A stretch of 64,000 bases of DNA from Mucilaginibacter sp. 14171R-50 (GCF_010093045.1 NZ_CP048115.1:1674001-1738000), one strand, 5' to 3'. Numbered from the stretch's first letter, positions 1 to 8,455 are shown. Notes: a model not told the origin generated them from the letters alone. Translations and numbers: made by a program.

Positions 1-126
1 CCTATCTTTCAGCCCGATGGTTATGATATTACCTTCGCAGAAATGAGCATGGACGAAAAAAACCGCATCAGCCACCGTAGCCGCGCGGTTGATCTGCTCG
101 TCGCGTTTTTGAAGAATGAGCTTTAG
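1..126 (+). CDS. rdgB: RdgB/HAM1-type XTP/dITP diphosphohydrolase, C-terminal end only
   Basis: The open frame enters from the left edge and stops with TAG at 124-126, giving 41 residues. The peptide carries the family's C-terminal signature: a [13 protein letters not shown] stretch, then KNRISHR, then a helix ending FLKNEL. In this family the conserved SHR belongs to the substrate pocket. The enzyme hydrolyses non-canonical purine triphosphates (ITP, XTP, dITP) to monophosphates and keeps them out of DNA and RNA; it is cytosolic. Only the last fifth of the gene is visible, so start and promoter are outside the window. The identification rests on these motifs alone. Confidence 0.82.
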   Translation, partial: PIFQPDGYDITFAEMSMDEKNRISHRSRAVDLLVAFLKNEL

Positions 127-149
127 GTCTTTTAGACATTTGTTCAATC

Positions 150-950
150 TTATTTTTTAAGATTTACTTCTGTAACGGCTGTACGGCGGGTTGCCGTGTA
201 AACTATACCATTCACTATCTCGTACCCGGTAGATACACTTTGCGAATATCGTTTCAATATGATGCCGGTGTTATTGTCTATCAATATTGAGCCATTGATC
301 CTGCTATTTAAGTTTTGGCCAAGGATGGAAGTTTTATAGGTGATGGTGATAGTTCGCCCGTTAACGGCGTATACAGTATATGTAGTTGTTTTTGATGGTG
401 TATTATCTGTCCATGAATAGCCTTTTTTTAGCGAAGGGTTAACAGCGAAGTTGGCCATGAATTGTAATATCGCCCCGGGCACAAGGCGCTCAAGTTGTAA
501 GCCGGTAAATGATAACAGAGTATCATTCACAGTAGCGGCGCGTTTTACATTAAATATTTCGCCTTTGTTATTTACCGTAATTGTAGGGGATGTTTTTGCT
601 ATTTTCTGCAGGTTTACCTGGATATCTGAGGCCGGATCGGCTGGTTTTTCTGAATGATATATCATGGTCTGGTCCATAGCATTAATAGTATCTGTCAGTT
701 TGTCTGTTGTGATGATCATGGTGGCCCCGTTTTCAGAAGCATCGGTTACCTTATAGGTTTTTGCCACAATGGAAGACGAACTGACGTGCAGGCTTTGCCC
801 GCCTCGTTGCATTACACAGTTAGATCTGGTGAGTACCTGTCGTTGAAATTCATCCCCCTTTTTGAACCTCACCTGTGCGCACGCGGTGTTACTGATATGA
901 GCTAACAGTATAATTAGCAGCCAGTTTGATTTTATTAGCGCGGCTCTCAT
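150..950 (-). CDS. Exported protein of unknown function, DUF6263-like
   Basis: The product has 266 residues and begins with a signal peptide (hydrophobic LLIILLAHIS, cleavage probably after the ACA before QVRF). The rest is beta-rich, with many Thr, Ile and Val strands, and resembles the DUF6263 family of secreted Bacteroidota proteins; that match is from memory and tentative. It has no lipobox and no catalytic motif that I recognise. It is the last gene of a tight three-gene operon read leftward, its ATG lying 2 bp after the stop of the preceding gene. The operon carries the same promoter module as the LuxR regulator gene at 4836-5480, so it may be a target of that two-component system. Confidence 0.7.
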   Translation of the reverse strand: MRAALIKSNWLLIILLAHISNTACAQVRFKKGDEFQRQVLTRSNCVMQRGGQSLHVSSSSIVAKTYKVTDASENGATMIITTDKLTDTINAMDQTMIYHSEKPADPASDIQVNLQKIAKTSPTITVNNKGEIFNVKRAATVNDTLLSFTGLQLERLVPGAILQFMANFAVNPSLKKGYSWTDNTPSKTTTYTVYAVNGRTITITYKTSILGQNLNSRINGSILIDNNTGIILKRYSQSVSTGYEIVNGIVYTATRRTAVTEVNLKK

Positions 951-952
951 CG

Positions 953-1618
953 TTAGTGTTTTTGTTGGGTACTATACTGATAATAAAACACTTGTATGAT
1001 GGGGTCATCAGGAATGGGCCACGGGATAAGGCCATTGCCGGCAGGCAGCGACAGTGGGCTGGGGGTTACTATGTCGGGCATCAATAAAATCGCCCGTTGC
1101 GTGGAATTTGCACCAGATGATACCGGCTGTTTTGGCGCAGGCGGCATTTGAGGCTCTTCCGGCATTGGTACTTCTATTGTAGCAGGCACCGCCGCGTCCT
1201 GTAAGCTTAGCTGGGGCAACGGTGGCATATCCGGTGCAACAGGTAGCGGGATGTCTGCCGAAGCAGCTATAGTGCTGGTGGCTGCCGGCTGGTCGGGATT
1301 ATTTACCGCAGGTGATACCCTTGATATTGCAGCTAACACCGGCGATTTTACGGGCGATACTAATGGCAATGCCACGCCGGGGATATCGATCAGGATCAGT
1401 GAGACAGATTGCTCTGTTCCGCTTTTGCCGGTGGTGGTGCCTTTTGTTATAGTGCCAGGTGGCAAAGGCGGCGGTACACGCCAGTCTGATAAATTACCAC
1501 GCTGGGCTAAAGCGGGGGTTACCGAACCCGTAATGGCCAGCAACAGCAAGATAAGCACAGGCAGCGATACTGGCCGCCTGTTGTTGTTTGTTGCTATGCG
1601 AGGGTATGTTGTTTTCAT
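953..1618 (-). CDS. Proline-rich exported protein, unknown function
   Basis: The product has 221 residues. An N-terminal hydrophobic segment (VLILLLLAITGSVTPALA) looks like a signal peptide or anchor. The mature part is unusually rich in Pro, Ala and Ile, with PPLPPGT, PMPEEPQMPPAPKQP and similar tracts and no Cys, so it is probably an extended periplasmic or surface linker rather than a globular enzyme. It lies between two other exported-protein genes with 2-bp gaps on both sides, so the three are very probably co-transcribed and translated together. I do not recognise a family. A periplasm-spanning spacer role is possible but unsupported beyond composition. Confidence 0.65.
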   Translation of the reverse strand: MKTTYPRIATNNNRRPVSLPVLILLLLAITGSVTPALAQRGNLSDWRVPPPLPPGTITKGTTTGKSGTEQSVSLILIDIPGVALPLVSPVKSPVLAAISRVSPAVNNPDQPAATSTIAASADIPLPVAPDMPPLPQLSLQDAAVPATIEVPMPEEPQMPPAPKQPVSSGANSTQRAILLMPDIVTPSPLSLPAGNGLIPWPIPDDPIIQVFYYQYSTQQKH

Positions 1619-1620
1619 CT

Positions 1621-2460
1621 CTATCTGTTTACAGAAAGCGGATAACTTATACTGAATGTAGAATTTGGTTTATTTGATGAATATCTTGTTACATTGTCTA
1701 TACCTATACCAATAGCCAAAGGGCTATGTAACGGTTTGATACCAAGCGAAAAGCCCAAATTTATACCCGACCATTCAGTAATAAAATTAACTTTTTTTAT
1801 CAGTTCGTAGGATATACTTCCAAATATTGCCGTCCCGTGCGCGCCTCTGCCCGCTTTTATATCATCCGGGCTTTTATGATAAAAGCGCCCGTTGCCAATA
1901 CCGATGGTATAAGTAAGTTTTGAGCTGCCCGGCGTTGCAGAGGGCAGGCTTTGTATGGCATGGCTAAAAGCAAAATAAAAGGTTGACCCCGGCGCATCAG
2001 ACTGAATTTTGCTTGCAAATAACTGTAAGCCGCCAACAGCGATGCTGCTGCCTGTAAATATCTGCCTGCTTACCACAATATTTCCGGAAAAATCACTGCT
2101 TGTTGAAACGTCCGCAGAGTTGATCCCAACAGCAACGTTTACAATCTTTTGAGGATCTCCGACGCAGAATCCTGCAAATGTTATCAGATCACCTGTTTTT
2201 GTATAGGCTTGAGGGTAAACTCCCCCTATGCCTCCAAATATGTATGTGCCAAAACCGCCCCATCCTGAGGGTGATATCAGGTTTTGTAGTACATCATTGG
2301 GCAAAAGTTCATCTCTCAAATTTTTGGTAGTGCCCTGGCTCAATAGTGAATCCAACCCTGTCTGCAATTTACGTTCAAATGTACTTTGTGCGTATACTGA
2401 ACCTGACCAAGCGAGGCTTAAAAAAGCGATCATAGCAAATGTTTTTGGTCTGTAATGCAT
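1621..2460 (-). CDS. Exported protein, probable beta-barrel, unknown function
   Basis: I start the gene at the ATG at 2458-2460, because the peptide then begins with a signal sequence (MHYRPKTFAMIAFLSLAWSG, cleavage near VYAQS) and has 279 residues. The frame is open upstream to a GTG/ATG near 2550, but that extension has no signal-peptide character. The mature protein has alternating strands and Gly-rich turns (GGFGTYIFGGIGGVY, TYTIGIGNGRFYH) and ends in a strand-like SYPLSVNR, which suggests an outer-membrane or surface beta protein. It is the first gene of the operon continuing to 150. A promoter/operator module lies upstream at 2559-2607. Confidence 0.65.
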   Translation of the reverse strand: MHYRPKTFAMIAFLSLAWSGSVYAQSTFERKLQTGLDSLLSQGTTKNLRDELLPNDVLQNLISPSGWGGFGTYIFGGIGGVYPQAYTKTGDLITFAGFCVGDPQKIVNVAVGINSADVSTSSDFSGNIVVSRQIFTGSSIAVGGLQLFASKIQSDAPGSTFYFAFSHAIQSLPSATPGSSKLTYTIGIGNGRFYHKSPDDIKAGRGAHGTAIFGSISYELIKKVNFITEWSGINLGFSLGIKPLHSPLAIGIGIDNVTRYSSNKPNSTFSISYPLSVNR

Positions 2461-2558
2461 CTGTTCAGTACTATAGCAAACTCTTCTTTTTAACAGGTAA
2501 TAGTGGCAAATTAATTCATGTATCCGTAGCGGCCATTTCTGAGCCATCACATCATTAG

Positions 2559-2607
2559 TAAAGCTACACTTTTATCATCGCTCAAAAAATACCAACCACT
2601 TTGTATT
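2559..2607 (-). promoter_or_regulatory. Promoter plus palindromic operator shared with the LuxR regulator gene
   Basis: Read on the minus strand, an imperfect palindrome AATACAAA-N4-TTGGTATT (2588-2607, one mismatched pair) is followed after 21 bp by TAGCTTTA (2559-2566), a reasonable Bacteroidota -7 box. The same arrangement with the same spacing occurs at 5493-5541 in front of the response-regulator gene; 34 of the 49 positions are identical without gaps. Outer TAC and GTA triplets in inverted order are typical of NarL/LuxR-family response-regulator sites. The palindrome centre would lie near -45, where an activator would bind. Inference only; no binding data. Confidence 0.6.
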
Positions 2608-2717
2608 GCCTGCTCTTTCCGCTCTCTCTAAAATTGTTCTGTCTGAAAAACAGTGGACTAAGTTATCCGGTGCATTGGGGTGCGTAGTCTTTACTGTCTA
2701 TCTCAAATTAAATTATT

Positions 2718-2927
2718 ATGAAATATCTGGAGTATTTAACCTATGCTGTCCCTGTTGTTTTTATGGTATTGTCGCGCCTGTCCCTGCTTCGGTACAAAAA
2801 GCTTAAAGATAGTGGCAGGGTACCCGAAATTGTTTGTGCCAGACAAAAGCAAAACCTATTTCTTTTTTTGGCGATAACAACTGCGATGATAATAGTTATT
2901 ATTCAACTGCAGCTATTTGATTTTTAA
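2718..2927 (+). CDS. Small two-helix membrane protein, hypothetical
   Basis: This is a 69-residue frame with two hydrophobic segments, about residues 5-22 (EYLTYAVPVVFMVLSRLS) and 48-66 (LFLFLAITTAMIIVIIQL). A basic loop with many Lys and Arg residues lies between them, as expected for an inner-membrane hairpin. It is alone on its strand between the divergent operon at 1621-2460 and the histidine kinase at 3055. I see no family. An overlapping frame at 2606-2806 has no such order and was rejected. The membrane pattern is the main argument that it is real. Confidence 0.45.
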   Translation: MKYLEYLTYAVPVVFMVLSRLSLLRYKKLKDSGRVPEIVCARQKQNLFLFLAITTAMIIVIIQLQLFDF

Positions 2928-2996
2928 TAATACGCTGCCTGGGCACGTCGCCCTGTAGTTTTAGGGCGGCAGGCGGCGGGCATGGAGCGGCGCGAG

Positions 2997-3004
2997 TATA
3001 TTTG
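2997..3004 (+). promoter_or_regulatory. Possible -7 promoter element of the sensor kinase gene
   Basis: TATATTTG matches the Bacteroidota -7 consensus TAnnTTTG and lies 51 bp before the kinase ATG. The -33 region at the expected distance is GC-rich and has no TTTG, so a weak or activator-dependent promoter is possible. Confidence 0.35.
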
Positions 3005-3054
3005 ATAGGATCATTTTATAATTATTATCTTTAACAGGGAACCACTATCCGGAT

Positions 3055-4830
3055 ATGAAATATCTCTTTTGTTTTTTCCTGTTGTTAACTGCGGTTGAAT
3101 GTTTAGGTCAAAATATTGATAGTTTAAATAAAATTGTGCTGGGCAATGCGCCGGTTCAAAAGCGGCTAAATGCTGCTATAAAGGGTTCCGGGCATCCGTC
3201 TGTAAAAAACGCTAACGATGTACTAACCATTGCAAAACCCGGGCTGCGCCTTGCTGTAAGGTCGGGCAATAAGCCCGCTGTTTCCCTGTTGTCGGTGAGC
3301 ATGGGTAAGGCTTATTATTTTTTAACACGTTATGATTCGGCGGCATATTATTATGACGCTGCAGCCAATGTTTCGGACAAGTCCCTTAAAGAAAATGTTT
3401 TGCCTTACAATTATGCGGAGCTGGCAAAAGCCTACGCCCTGCAAAAGAATTACGATAAAGCGATAGAGCTTTATAACAAGGCGATACTATATGCACCTGT
3501 AACGGGGCCGCGGCGCCTGCCCATGGCTGCTCTTAATAAAATAGGTGAACTGTATGAAGCTAAACGCGATTACCAAAATGCTTTAAATTATTTCAGACGG
3601 GCTTACGATATCAGCGACTCGTTAGATCTTGTGGAAAGAACAAAGAAAAATACATCTGAAGCTTATAGCCGCGACTTTATTGGTGATGTGATGGAAGGTA
3701 TGAGGCACAAGACGAGTTCGGTAGAGGACATTTTAAAGGCCATCGATACAAAAAAAGCTATTAACGATACGCTGGCGCTTACCATAAATTATTTTAACCT
3801 GGGCATATTATATAAAAGCAAGCAGCAATATGGCCGGGCACTGGAAGCATTGCAGGAGTGTTTGCAATATGCTACTAACATATATTATACAGAGATGCAG
3901 GGGAGTGTGCTGAACGAGTTAACAGACCTTTATGAGCAGGTGGGCAACCACCGTCAGGCGCTGGTTTATTTAAAGAAGCGCATAGCATTGAGTACCCCGG
4001 GGAGCAACCATATTTCAAAAACAATGGACGAGTTGCAAACCAAGTATGAGATAACGCAGCGCGAAGATCAGGTGCTGCGGCAACAATTTGAAATTACCAA
4101 GCGCAACTACTGGGTGGCCGGTATAGCTGTTGTTGCCATGCTGATGTTTTTAACAGGCTATATATATTATAAACAAACACGGTTAAGGCAGCGCAATATT
4201 GCCATGCAGGCTATTATTGCTACTGAAGAGAGCGAACGAAAACGGATAGCCCAGGACCTTCATGATGGCGTGAGCCAAACCATGACTGCTGCCAAGATGA
4301 GCCTGAGAGCTATTGCAAATGAGATGCCTTTTGTAAACGATGAACAGCAAAAACGGTTAGAGAAAGCGATCAGCCTGGTTGACGAAGGTTTCAGGGAGGT
4401 AAGAACCATATCGCATAACATGATGCCGTGGGCGCTTAATGAAACCGGCCTGGCCACGGTTATTAAACAATTTATATCTAACATCGAAAACCAGGCAATT
4501 ACTATCAACTTTTTTTGCAAAGGATTTGATCAGCCATTTAATGATACAGTTGAAATTATTTTGTACCGGGTGTTGCAGGAAAGCTTACATAATGTAATGA
4601 AACATGCCAGTGCCAGCCGGATTGATATATCATTGATAAAAGATGAGCAAGGCAATATCAGTTTAACCATTGAAGACAACGGAAAAGGATTTGACGCCGC
4701 CCGCCCCGAAACATACCAGGGGATGGGCCTTAATAACCTGCGATCGCGTATAATTTTTTTGAAAGGGAAAGTCGAACTATCTTCTAAAATAGGTCAGGGC
4801 ACGCTGGTTTCTGTTTATGTACCGGCGTAG
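3055..4830 (+). CDS. TPR-containing sensor histidine kinase (HisKA_3/LytS-NarX type)
   Basis: The product has 591 residues. It begins with a signal peptide (MKYLFCFFLLLTAVECLGQ), followed by a periplasmic region of tetratricopeptide-like helices (about 25-330, e.g. AKAYALQKNYDKAIELYNKA). One membrane span follows near 352-371 (YWVAGIAVVAMLMFLTGYIYY). The cytoplasmic kinase has a HisKA_3 dimerisation helix with the phospho-acceptor His in IAQDLHDGVSQ, and an HATPase domain with an N box (LQESLHNVMKHA) and G boxes (DNGKGFDAA, GMGLNNLRSR). Such kinases phosphorylate LuxR-type regulators. The regulator gene lies just downstream and converges on this one, with 5 bp between the stop codons. The ligand of the TPR sensor cannot be read from sequence. 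Confidence 0.93.
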   Translation: MKYLFCFFLLLTAVECLGQNIDSLNKIVLGNAPVQKRLNAAIKGSGHPSVKNANDVLTIAKPGLRLAVRSGNKPAVSLLSVSMGKAYYFLTRYDSAAYYYDAAANVSDKSLKENVLPYNYAELAKAYALQKNYDKAIELYNKAILYAPVTGPRRLPMAALNKIGELYEAKRDYQNALNYFRRAYDISDSLDLVERTKKNTSEAYSRDFIGDVMEGMRHKTSSVEDILKAIDTKKAINDTLALTINYFNLGILYKSKQQYGRALEALQECLQYATNIYYTEMQGSVLNELTDLYEQVGNHRQALVYLKKRIALSTPGSNHISKTMDELQTKYEITQREDQVLRQQFEITKRNYWVAGIAVVAMLMFLTGYIYYKQTRLRQRNIAMQAIIATEESERKRIAQDLHDGVSQTMTAAKMSLRAIANEMPFVNDEQQKRLEKAISLVDEGFREVRTISHNMMPWALNETGLATVIKQFISNIENQAITINFFCKGFDQPFNDTVEIILYRVLQESLHNVMKHASASRIDISLIKDEQGNISLTIEDNGKGFDAARPETYQGMGLNNLRSRIIFLKGKVELSSKIGQGTLVSVYVPA

Positions 4831-4835
4831 CGGTG

Positions 4836-5480
4836 TTACAGATTATACTGCAATATAAACTTGGTCAACTCAACCGGGTTTTTCAAACTCAACTTTTGCA
4901 TAATGTTCTTACGGTGGGTCTCGACAGTGTAAATACTTAAGTTAAGATGATCGGCCATTTGCCGGTTTGTATAATCCTGCTTAATGAATTGTAGTAGTTC
5001 CAACTCTCTTTTTGTGAGTTGAAATTGTTTTAAAAAAGGGTCTGGTTCATCAAATGTTGAATTTACTGCGGGTATTTTATTAGGGAAAGACGCCCGTCCC
5101 TGGGAGACCGACTGGATCAGATTGAGTAATTCATCTTTCTCGGCATTTTTAAAAACGTAGCCATCAGCTCCGTAGCTCTTAGCTTTTTCGATCAGGTATT
5201 CTTCATTGTATGTAGAAAGCATGACGACCTTGATTTTTGGATAGCAATCTTTTATTTTTTTAAGCGCTTCAAAGCCATTGATACCCGGCATGTTAATATC
5301 CAGCAGTATCACCTGGGGCGTTTGAGTTTGCAGTATACTTAATAGTTCGCGCCCATTGCCCGCGATAGCTGTGATCTGGATATCCGGCTCATTTTCCAAT
5401 AACATACGAAGCCCGTTTATAAAAAGGGTGTGGTCATCTGCTATGATAACTGATATCTTTTGGGCGATAGGGGTTTCCAT
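4836..5480 (-). CDS. LuxR/NarL-family response regulator
   Basis: The product has 214 residues in two domains. The receiver domain (about 8-125) shows the acidic pair IIADDH, the phospho-acceptor Asp in VILLDINMPG and the conserved Lys in YVFKNAEK. The C-terminal LuxR helix-turn-helix (about 148-212) contains LTKRELELLQFI and the recognition region LSIYTVETHRKNIMQKL. It is the obvious partner of the histidine kinase at 3055-4830, although the two genes are convergent rather than co-transcribed. Its own upstream region holds a perfect palindrome also found upstream of the 150-2460 operon, so autoregulation and control of that operon are likely. The 5' leader after the inferred -7 box would be very short. 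Confidence 0.93.
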   Translation of the reverse strand: METPIAQKISVIIADDHTLFINGLRMLLENEPDIQITAIAGNGRELLSILQTQTPQVILLDINMPGINGFEALKKIKDCYPKIKVVMLSTYNEEYLIEKAKSYGADGYVFKNAEKDELLNLIQSVSQGRASFPNKIPAVNSTFDEPDPFLKQFQLTKRELELLQFIKQDYTNRQMADHLNLSIYTVETHRKNIMQKLSLKNPVELTKFILQYNL

Positions 5481-5492
5481 CTTTCAATAATG

Positions 5493-5541
5493 TAAAGTTA
5501 AACTTTATCACCTCCATAAAAAATACAAACTGCTTTGTATT
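5493..5541 (-). promoter_or_regulatory. Promoter plus perfect palindromic operator of the LuxR regulator gene
   Basis: Positions 5522-5541 form a perfect inverted repeat, AATACAAA-N4-TTTGTATT. On the minus strand it is followed after 21 bp by TAACTTTA (5493-5500), a near-consensus -7 box. The latter is itself embedded in a palindrome TAAAGTT-A-AACTTTA (5493-5507). The module is repeated at 2559-2607 with identical spacing. The site lies between the regulator gene (leftward) and the 5622-8181 operon (rightward), so it may control both. The likely binding protein is the regulator itself; this is inference from position and symmetry. Confidence 0.65.
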
Positions 5542-5621
5542 GTGTGGCTTAGCGCGGCGACATAACATTGTGTTACCAACAATTAACACAGTCGCCATAC
5601 ACAAAACCGAACCTATTGCCG

Positions 5622-6380
5622 ATGAAAAAGCTAATTACCACACTCGCCGCAATGCTGTTTTGCCTTACGGTGCTTGCTCAACAAAGCGCCGCGCAAATAA
5701 CTTACAACAGGCATGCCTTGAATCTCCGGGAACAGGACGAACTTTACAGGGACGCGCTGAAAAATGACCACGTGACGCCCGGTTTTGTTTCGCCCGTGTC
5801 TGTACAATTGCTGTTGGGCAGCCAGGGTGTAGGTGCGGATATTAAATACGGATTTTTGCCCAGGTTGTCGGGCCGGGTCGGTTTTGGAATAATCCCGGTG
5901 AATGCCGGCCGTAATTTTCACTTCTCCTCGTTCAAGGTTCATGGCCAACTTACCTCACGCTTCTCCAACTTGCATTTACTGGCTGATTATTCACCATTCG
6001 CAACGCAAAGTATCCGGGTAGTAGGCGGGGCATCATACCTGATAAAGGGAAACGCCAATGTAATAATATCGCCAACCGGCGGATACCATATAGGTAGTAG
6101 GTCGGTAACCAAAGATCAATTAGGCGCCATATACGCCAATGCCTACTGGAAGGGACTGGCGCCCTACCTGGGTATAGCCTTATTCAGGGACTTTCCAGAC
6201 AAGGTCTTTAACGTCAATTTAGATATTGGCAGTTACTATCTGTCAAGCCCCGCCACGTCATTTACCGGCACAGAGCTTTTGTCTGATAATGACGATAACG
6301 CTAAACAATTTAACAAAAATATGAGCGGCTACCGCTGGCTGCCGGTTGTTCAGGTCAATTTTAATTTCAGGCTTAAATAA
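5622..6380 (+). CDS. Exported probable outer-membrane beta-barrel protein
   Basis: I start it at the ATG at 5622 because the product then begins with a signal peptide (MKKLITTLAAMLFCLTVLAQ); an upstream in-frame extension to 5568 lacks such features. The 252-residue product has alternating Gly and aromatic strands (SVQLLLGSQGVGADIKYGFL, GRVGFGIIPVNAG) and ends VVQVNFNFRLK, a strand-like outer-membrane C-terminus. It probably forms a small barrel of unknown function. It is followed after 10 bp by the lipoprotein gene at 6391, so the two form an operon. It is divergent from the LuxR regulator gene and shares its operator region. Confidence 0.7.
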   Translation: MKKLITTLAAMLFCLTVLAQQSAAQITYNRHALNLREQDELYRDALKNDHVTPGFVSPVSVQLLLGSQGVGADIKYGFLPRLSGRVGFGIIPVNAGRNFHFSSFKVHGQLTSRFSNLHLLADYSPFATQSIRVVGGASYLIKGNANVIISPTGGYHIGSRSVTKDQLGAIYANAYWKGLAPYLGIALFRDFPDKVFNVNLDIGSYYLSSPATSFTGTELLSDNDDNAKQFNKNMSGYRWLPVVQVNFNFRLK

Positions 6381-6390
6381 ACTATCACAA

Positions 6391-8181
6391 ATGAAAACAC
6401 ATACAAAATCCAACGATCAGGAAATATCGCGAAGGATAATTATAGGGTTATCTTCTATCGCGGTGTTGCTTACCGTAACCTTACTTATACTATCGGTAGG
6501 TGGTTGCAAGAAACCAAATGAAGACATAAAGCTAAACGTGAACGAAAGCTCGCTTACAAAGGCACCGGTATTAGTGCATTTCGCCAATGCGAATGTAAAT
6601 TCAATGAACCAGCCGCTGGACTTTGACGTAGAGATAACCGGTAAGGATGCCGCACTGGTACAAATGGACGGCGGCGCTACTTCTGGTTTTAAAGCCTCAC
6701 ATGGTTTCCTGCCATTGTCGTTATTACGCGAGGCTTCACCATCGGCAACTTCGCCGGTAACTTTTAATGTTTCGGCGCAGATACCGGGTTTTGCACCGCT
6801 GGTGCAAACCATTACCATTACAAAAGATACAGCAACCATTGTGGATATCGGTGCTATCGAGTATGCTCATCCACCAAAAGGTACGGCTGTGCTTACAGCG
6901 GTATCGCCATTGTCAAACGGTGTTTCAAACGGTGCCACGCTGAATTTGCAGGCGGGCGCCGGCATGGTAGAGACCGCGCAAATAAACATACAGCCCGGCA
7001 CCCAAATGCTCGACCAGAATAATATGACTATAAATGCGGGTCAGTTGTCATCAAACATTGTTAATTACAGCGCCACCTCTACAACCTCCTACGGGGCTTT
7101 TCCGGGCGGCTTCAGCCCCACAAACGTGGTAGATGCAACCGGGAAACAGGTAAACGGGGGATACCCGATCAACTTCGTATCGGCGGGCCTGCTATCCATT
7201 AAAATGACAGCCGGGGGCACCCAGGTAAGGCATTTTTCAAAACCATTAAAAGTAACGATGAAGCTTGACCCACATACTACAAACTTTGTTACCGGTAAAG
7301 ATATCAAAGCCGGAGACACTGTACCATTATGGAGCCTCACTGAAGAAACCGGGCAATGGAAAAGCGAAGGCGATGTAACCATAACAGCAGATGGATCTGG
7401 TAACCTGGTGGCCATTTTTGAAACTTCACATCTTTGCTGTTTTAACCTCGATTGGAGCTGGGCAATAACCGGACGCCCCTACGGCACTTGTTTTAGCCCG
7501 TTAACTGTACGTATACATTGCGGCGCCGGTAACAGCGGTATTTACGACGTTACCATTTGTACGCCAAACAATCAATACCTGGCGGGCGCCCATGGCGAAT
7601 ATGTGCACGATGGAGACGTGGTCGTTTTCCCTTCTGTACCAAACATTGAGCAATGCAAAGTAGTGATAAGTGGTTTTAACCTTTATCTTAACCCCGGCCT
7701 GCCTATACTTGCCCAGAGTCAGTTATTCAATCCATGCAGCCAGGGTGCTATTGATCTTACATTCGGTACCCCACCGGCCAACCCTACATTTGTTAACGTA
7801 AACTTCAATATTCAAGGTCATTGCAGTAACAAAGCTATCAACTTGCTGCCTTCGGGGTGGTTCTTTCTTTACGATGCCGGCGCTGCAAAGATCAACCAAA
7901 ACCCATGGACGTACATATATGTAAGCAAAGGTGTTATCAAATATGCATTTGGTACGGGTATAACAGGCGGTGGCGGCAGCTATCACATCCAACTTTTTGC
8001 CGGCGACCAGTATTACATGTACACCTATAATAGTTTTGAATGGTATGAATCAGCCCTCTTTACTATGGCTGCGCGTAATTTTGATTTTCCCTCGCATAAC
8101 GGCATCACCGGTACAGCTATTTATGATGTACCCAGTAACTCCCTGAATATAAACGTCAAGTTCAGTGTACACTGTCGTTAA
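6391..8181 (+). CDS. Large lipoprotein of unknown function
   Basis: The gene is started at the ATG at 6391, 10 bp after the barrel gene; the frame extends upstream into that gene without a better start. The 596-residue product has a basic N-terminus, one hydrophobic segment (IIIGLSSIAVLLTVTLLILS) and a lipobox-like VGGC followed by KKP, typical of Bacteroidota lipoproteins. The mature part begins with a beta-sandwich-like segment (about residues 40-140). The C-terminal half has several Cys residues (LCCFNLDW, GTCFSPL, IHCGAG, TICTP), unusual for a lipoprotein of this group and suggesting disulfides. No catalytic motif was recognised. With the 5622 protein it probably forms a surface module controlled by the neighbouring two-component system. 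Confidence 0.7.
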   Translation: MKTHTKSNDQEISRRIIIGLSSIAVLLTVTLLILSVGGCKKPNEDIKLNVNESSLTKAPVLVHFANANVNSMNQPLDFDVEITGKDAALVQMDGGATSGFKASHGFLPLSLLREASPSATSPVTFNVSAQIPGFAPLVQTITITKDTATIVDIGAIEYAHPPKGTAVLTAVSPLSNGVSNGATLNLQAGAGMVETAQINIQPGTQMLDQNNMTINAGQLSSNIVNYSATSTTSYGAFPGGFSPTNVVDATGKQVNGGYPINFVSAGLLSIKMTAGGTQVRHFSKPLKVTMKLDPHTTNFVTGKDIKAGDTVPLWSLTEETGQWKSEGDVTITADGSGNLVAIFETSHLCCFNLDWSWAITGRPYGTCFSPLTVRIHCGAGNSGIYDVTICTPNNQYLAGAHGEYVHDGDVVVFPSVPNIEQCKVVISGFNLYLNPGLPILAQSQLFNPCSQGAIDLTFGTPPANPTFVNVNFNIQGHCSNKAINLLPSGWFFLYDAGAAKINQNPWTYIYVSKGVIKYAFGTGITGGGGSYHIQLFAGDQYYMYTYNSFEWYESALFTMAARNFDFPSHNGITGTAIYDVPSNSLNINVKFSVHCR

Positions 8182-8342
8182 GCATACTTATCAAATTTAT
8201 ATAGGTATAAGCCCTTTAACTACGCGGTTTCCTATTTCTATTAAATGGATGTCACTATCGGGTCTTTATTTTTTTATTTCGTATTTGCAAACTGGATTCA
8301 CGCGTAACACGATAGCTCTTAGGTAAGTAATAGTATTAACAA

Positions 8343-8376
8343 AAAAGCCTGCTACGATAGTTCGTAGCAGGCTTTT
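8343..8376 (-). terminator. Intrinsic terminator of the tRNA-Met gene
   Basis: A perfect 15-bp stem (8343-8357 with 8362-8376) closes a 4-nt loop. On the minus strand it ends in a run of T. It begins 5 bp after the 3' end of the tRNA, so it fits as that gene's terminator; its A/T-symmetric ends could also stop transcripts arriving from 8181. Confidence 0.85.
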
Positions 8377-8381
8377 ATCAG

Positions 8382-8455
8382 TAGCGGGGAGCAGGATCGA
8401 ACTGCCGACCTTAGGGTTATGAATCCTACGCTCTAACCATCTGAGCTACCCCGCC
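8382..8455 (-). tRNA. tRNA-Met (anticodon CAT)
   Basis: The minus-strand sequence folds into a full cloverleaf of 74 nt. The acceptor stem is GGCGGGG with CCCCGCT and discriminator A; the T arm has a 7-nt TTCGATC loop; the anticodon loop reads ATTCATAA with anticodon CAT. CCA is not encoded. I call it elongator Met because the acceptor stem is fully paired at its first base pair, unlike initiator tRNA; a CAT anticodon with lysidine modification (Ile2) cannot be excluded by eye. Its 5' half is duplicated at 13247-13286, which marks it as the integration target of the element on its right. Confidence 0.93.

Noticed and set aside
2606-2806. 66-residue frame before the small membrane protein
   Set aside because: It overlaps the better 2718-2927 frame, has no orderly hydrophobic pattern, and begins inside the operator region.
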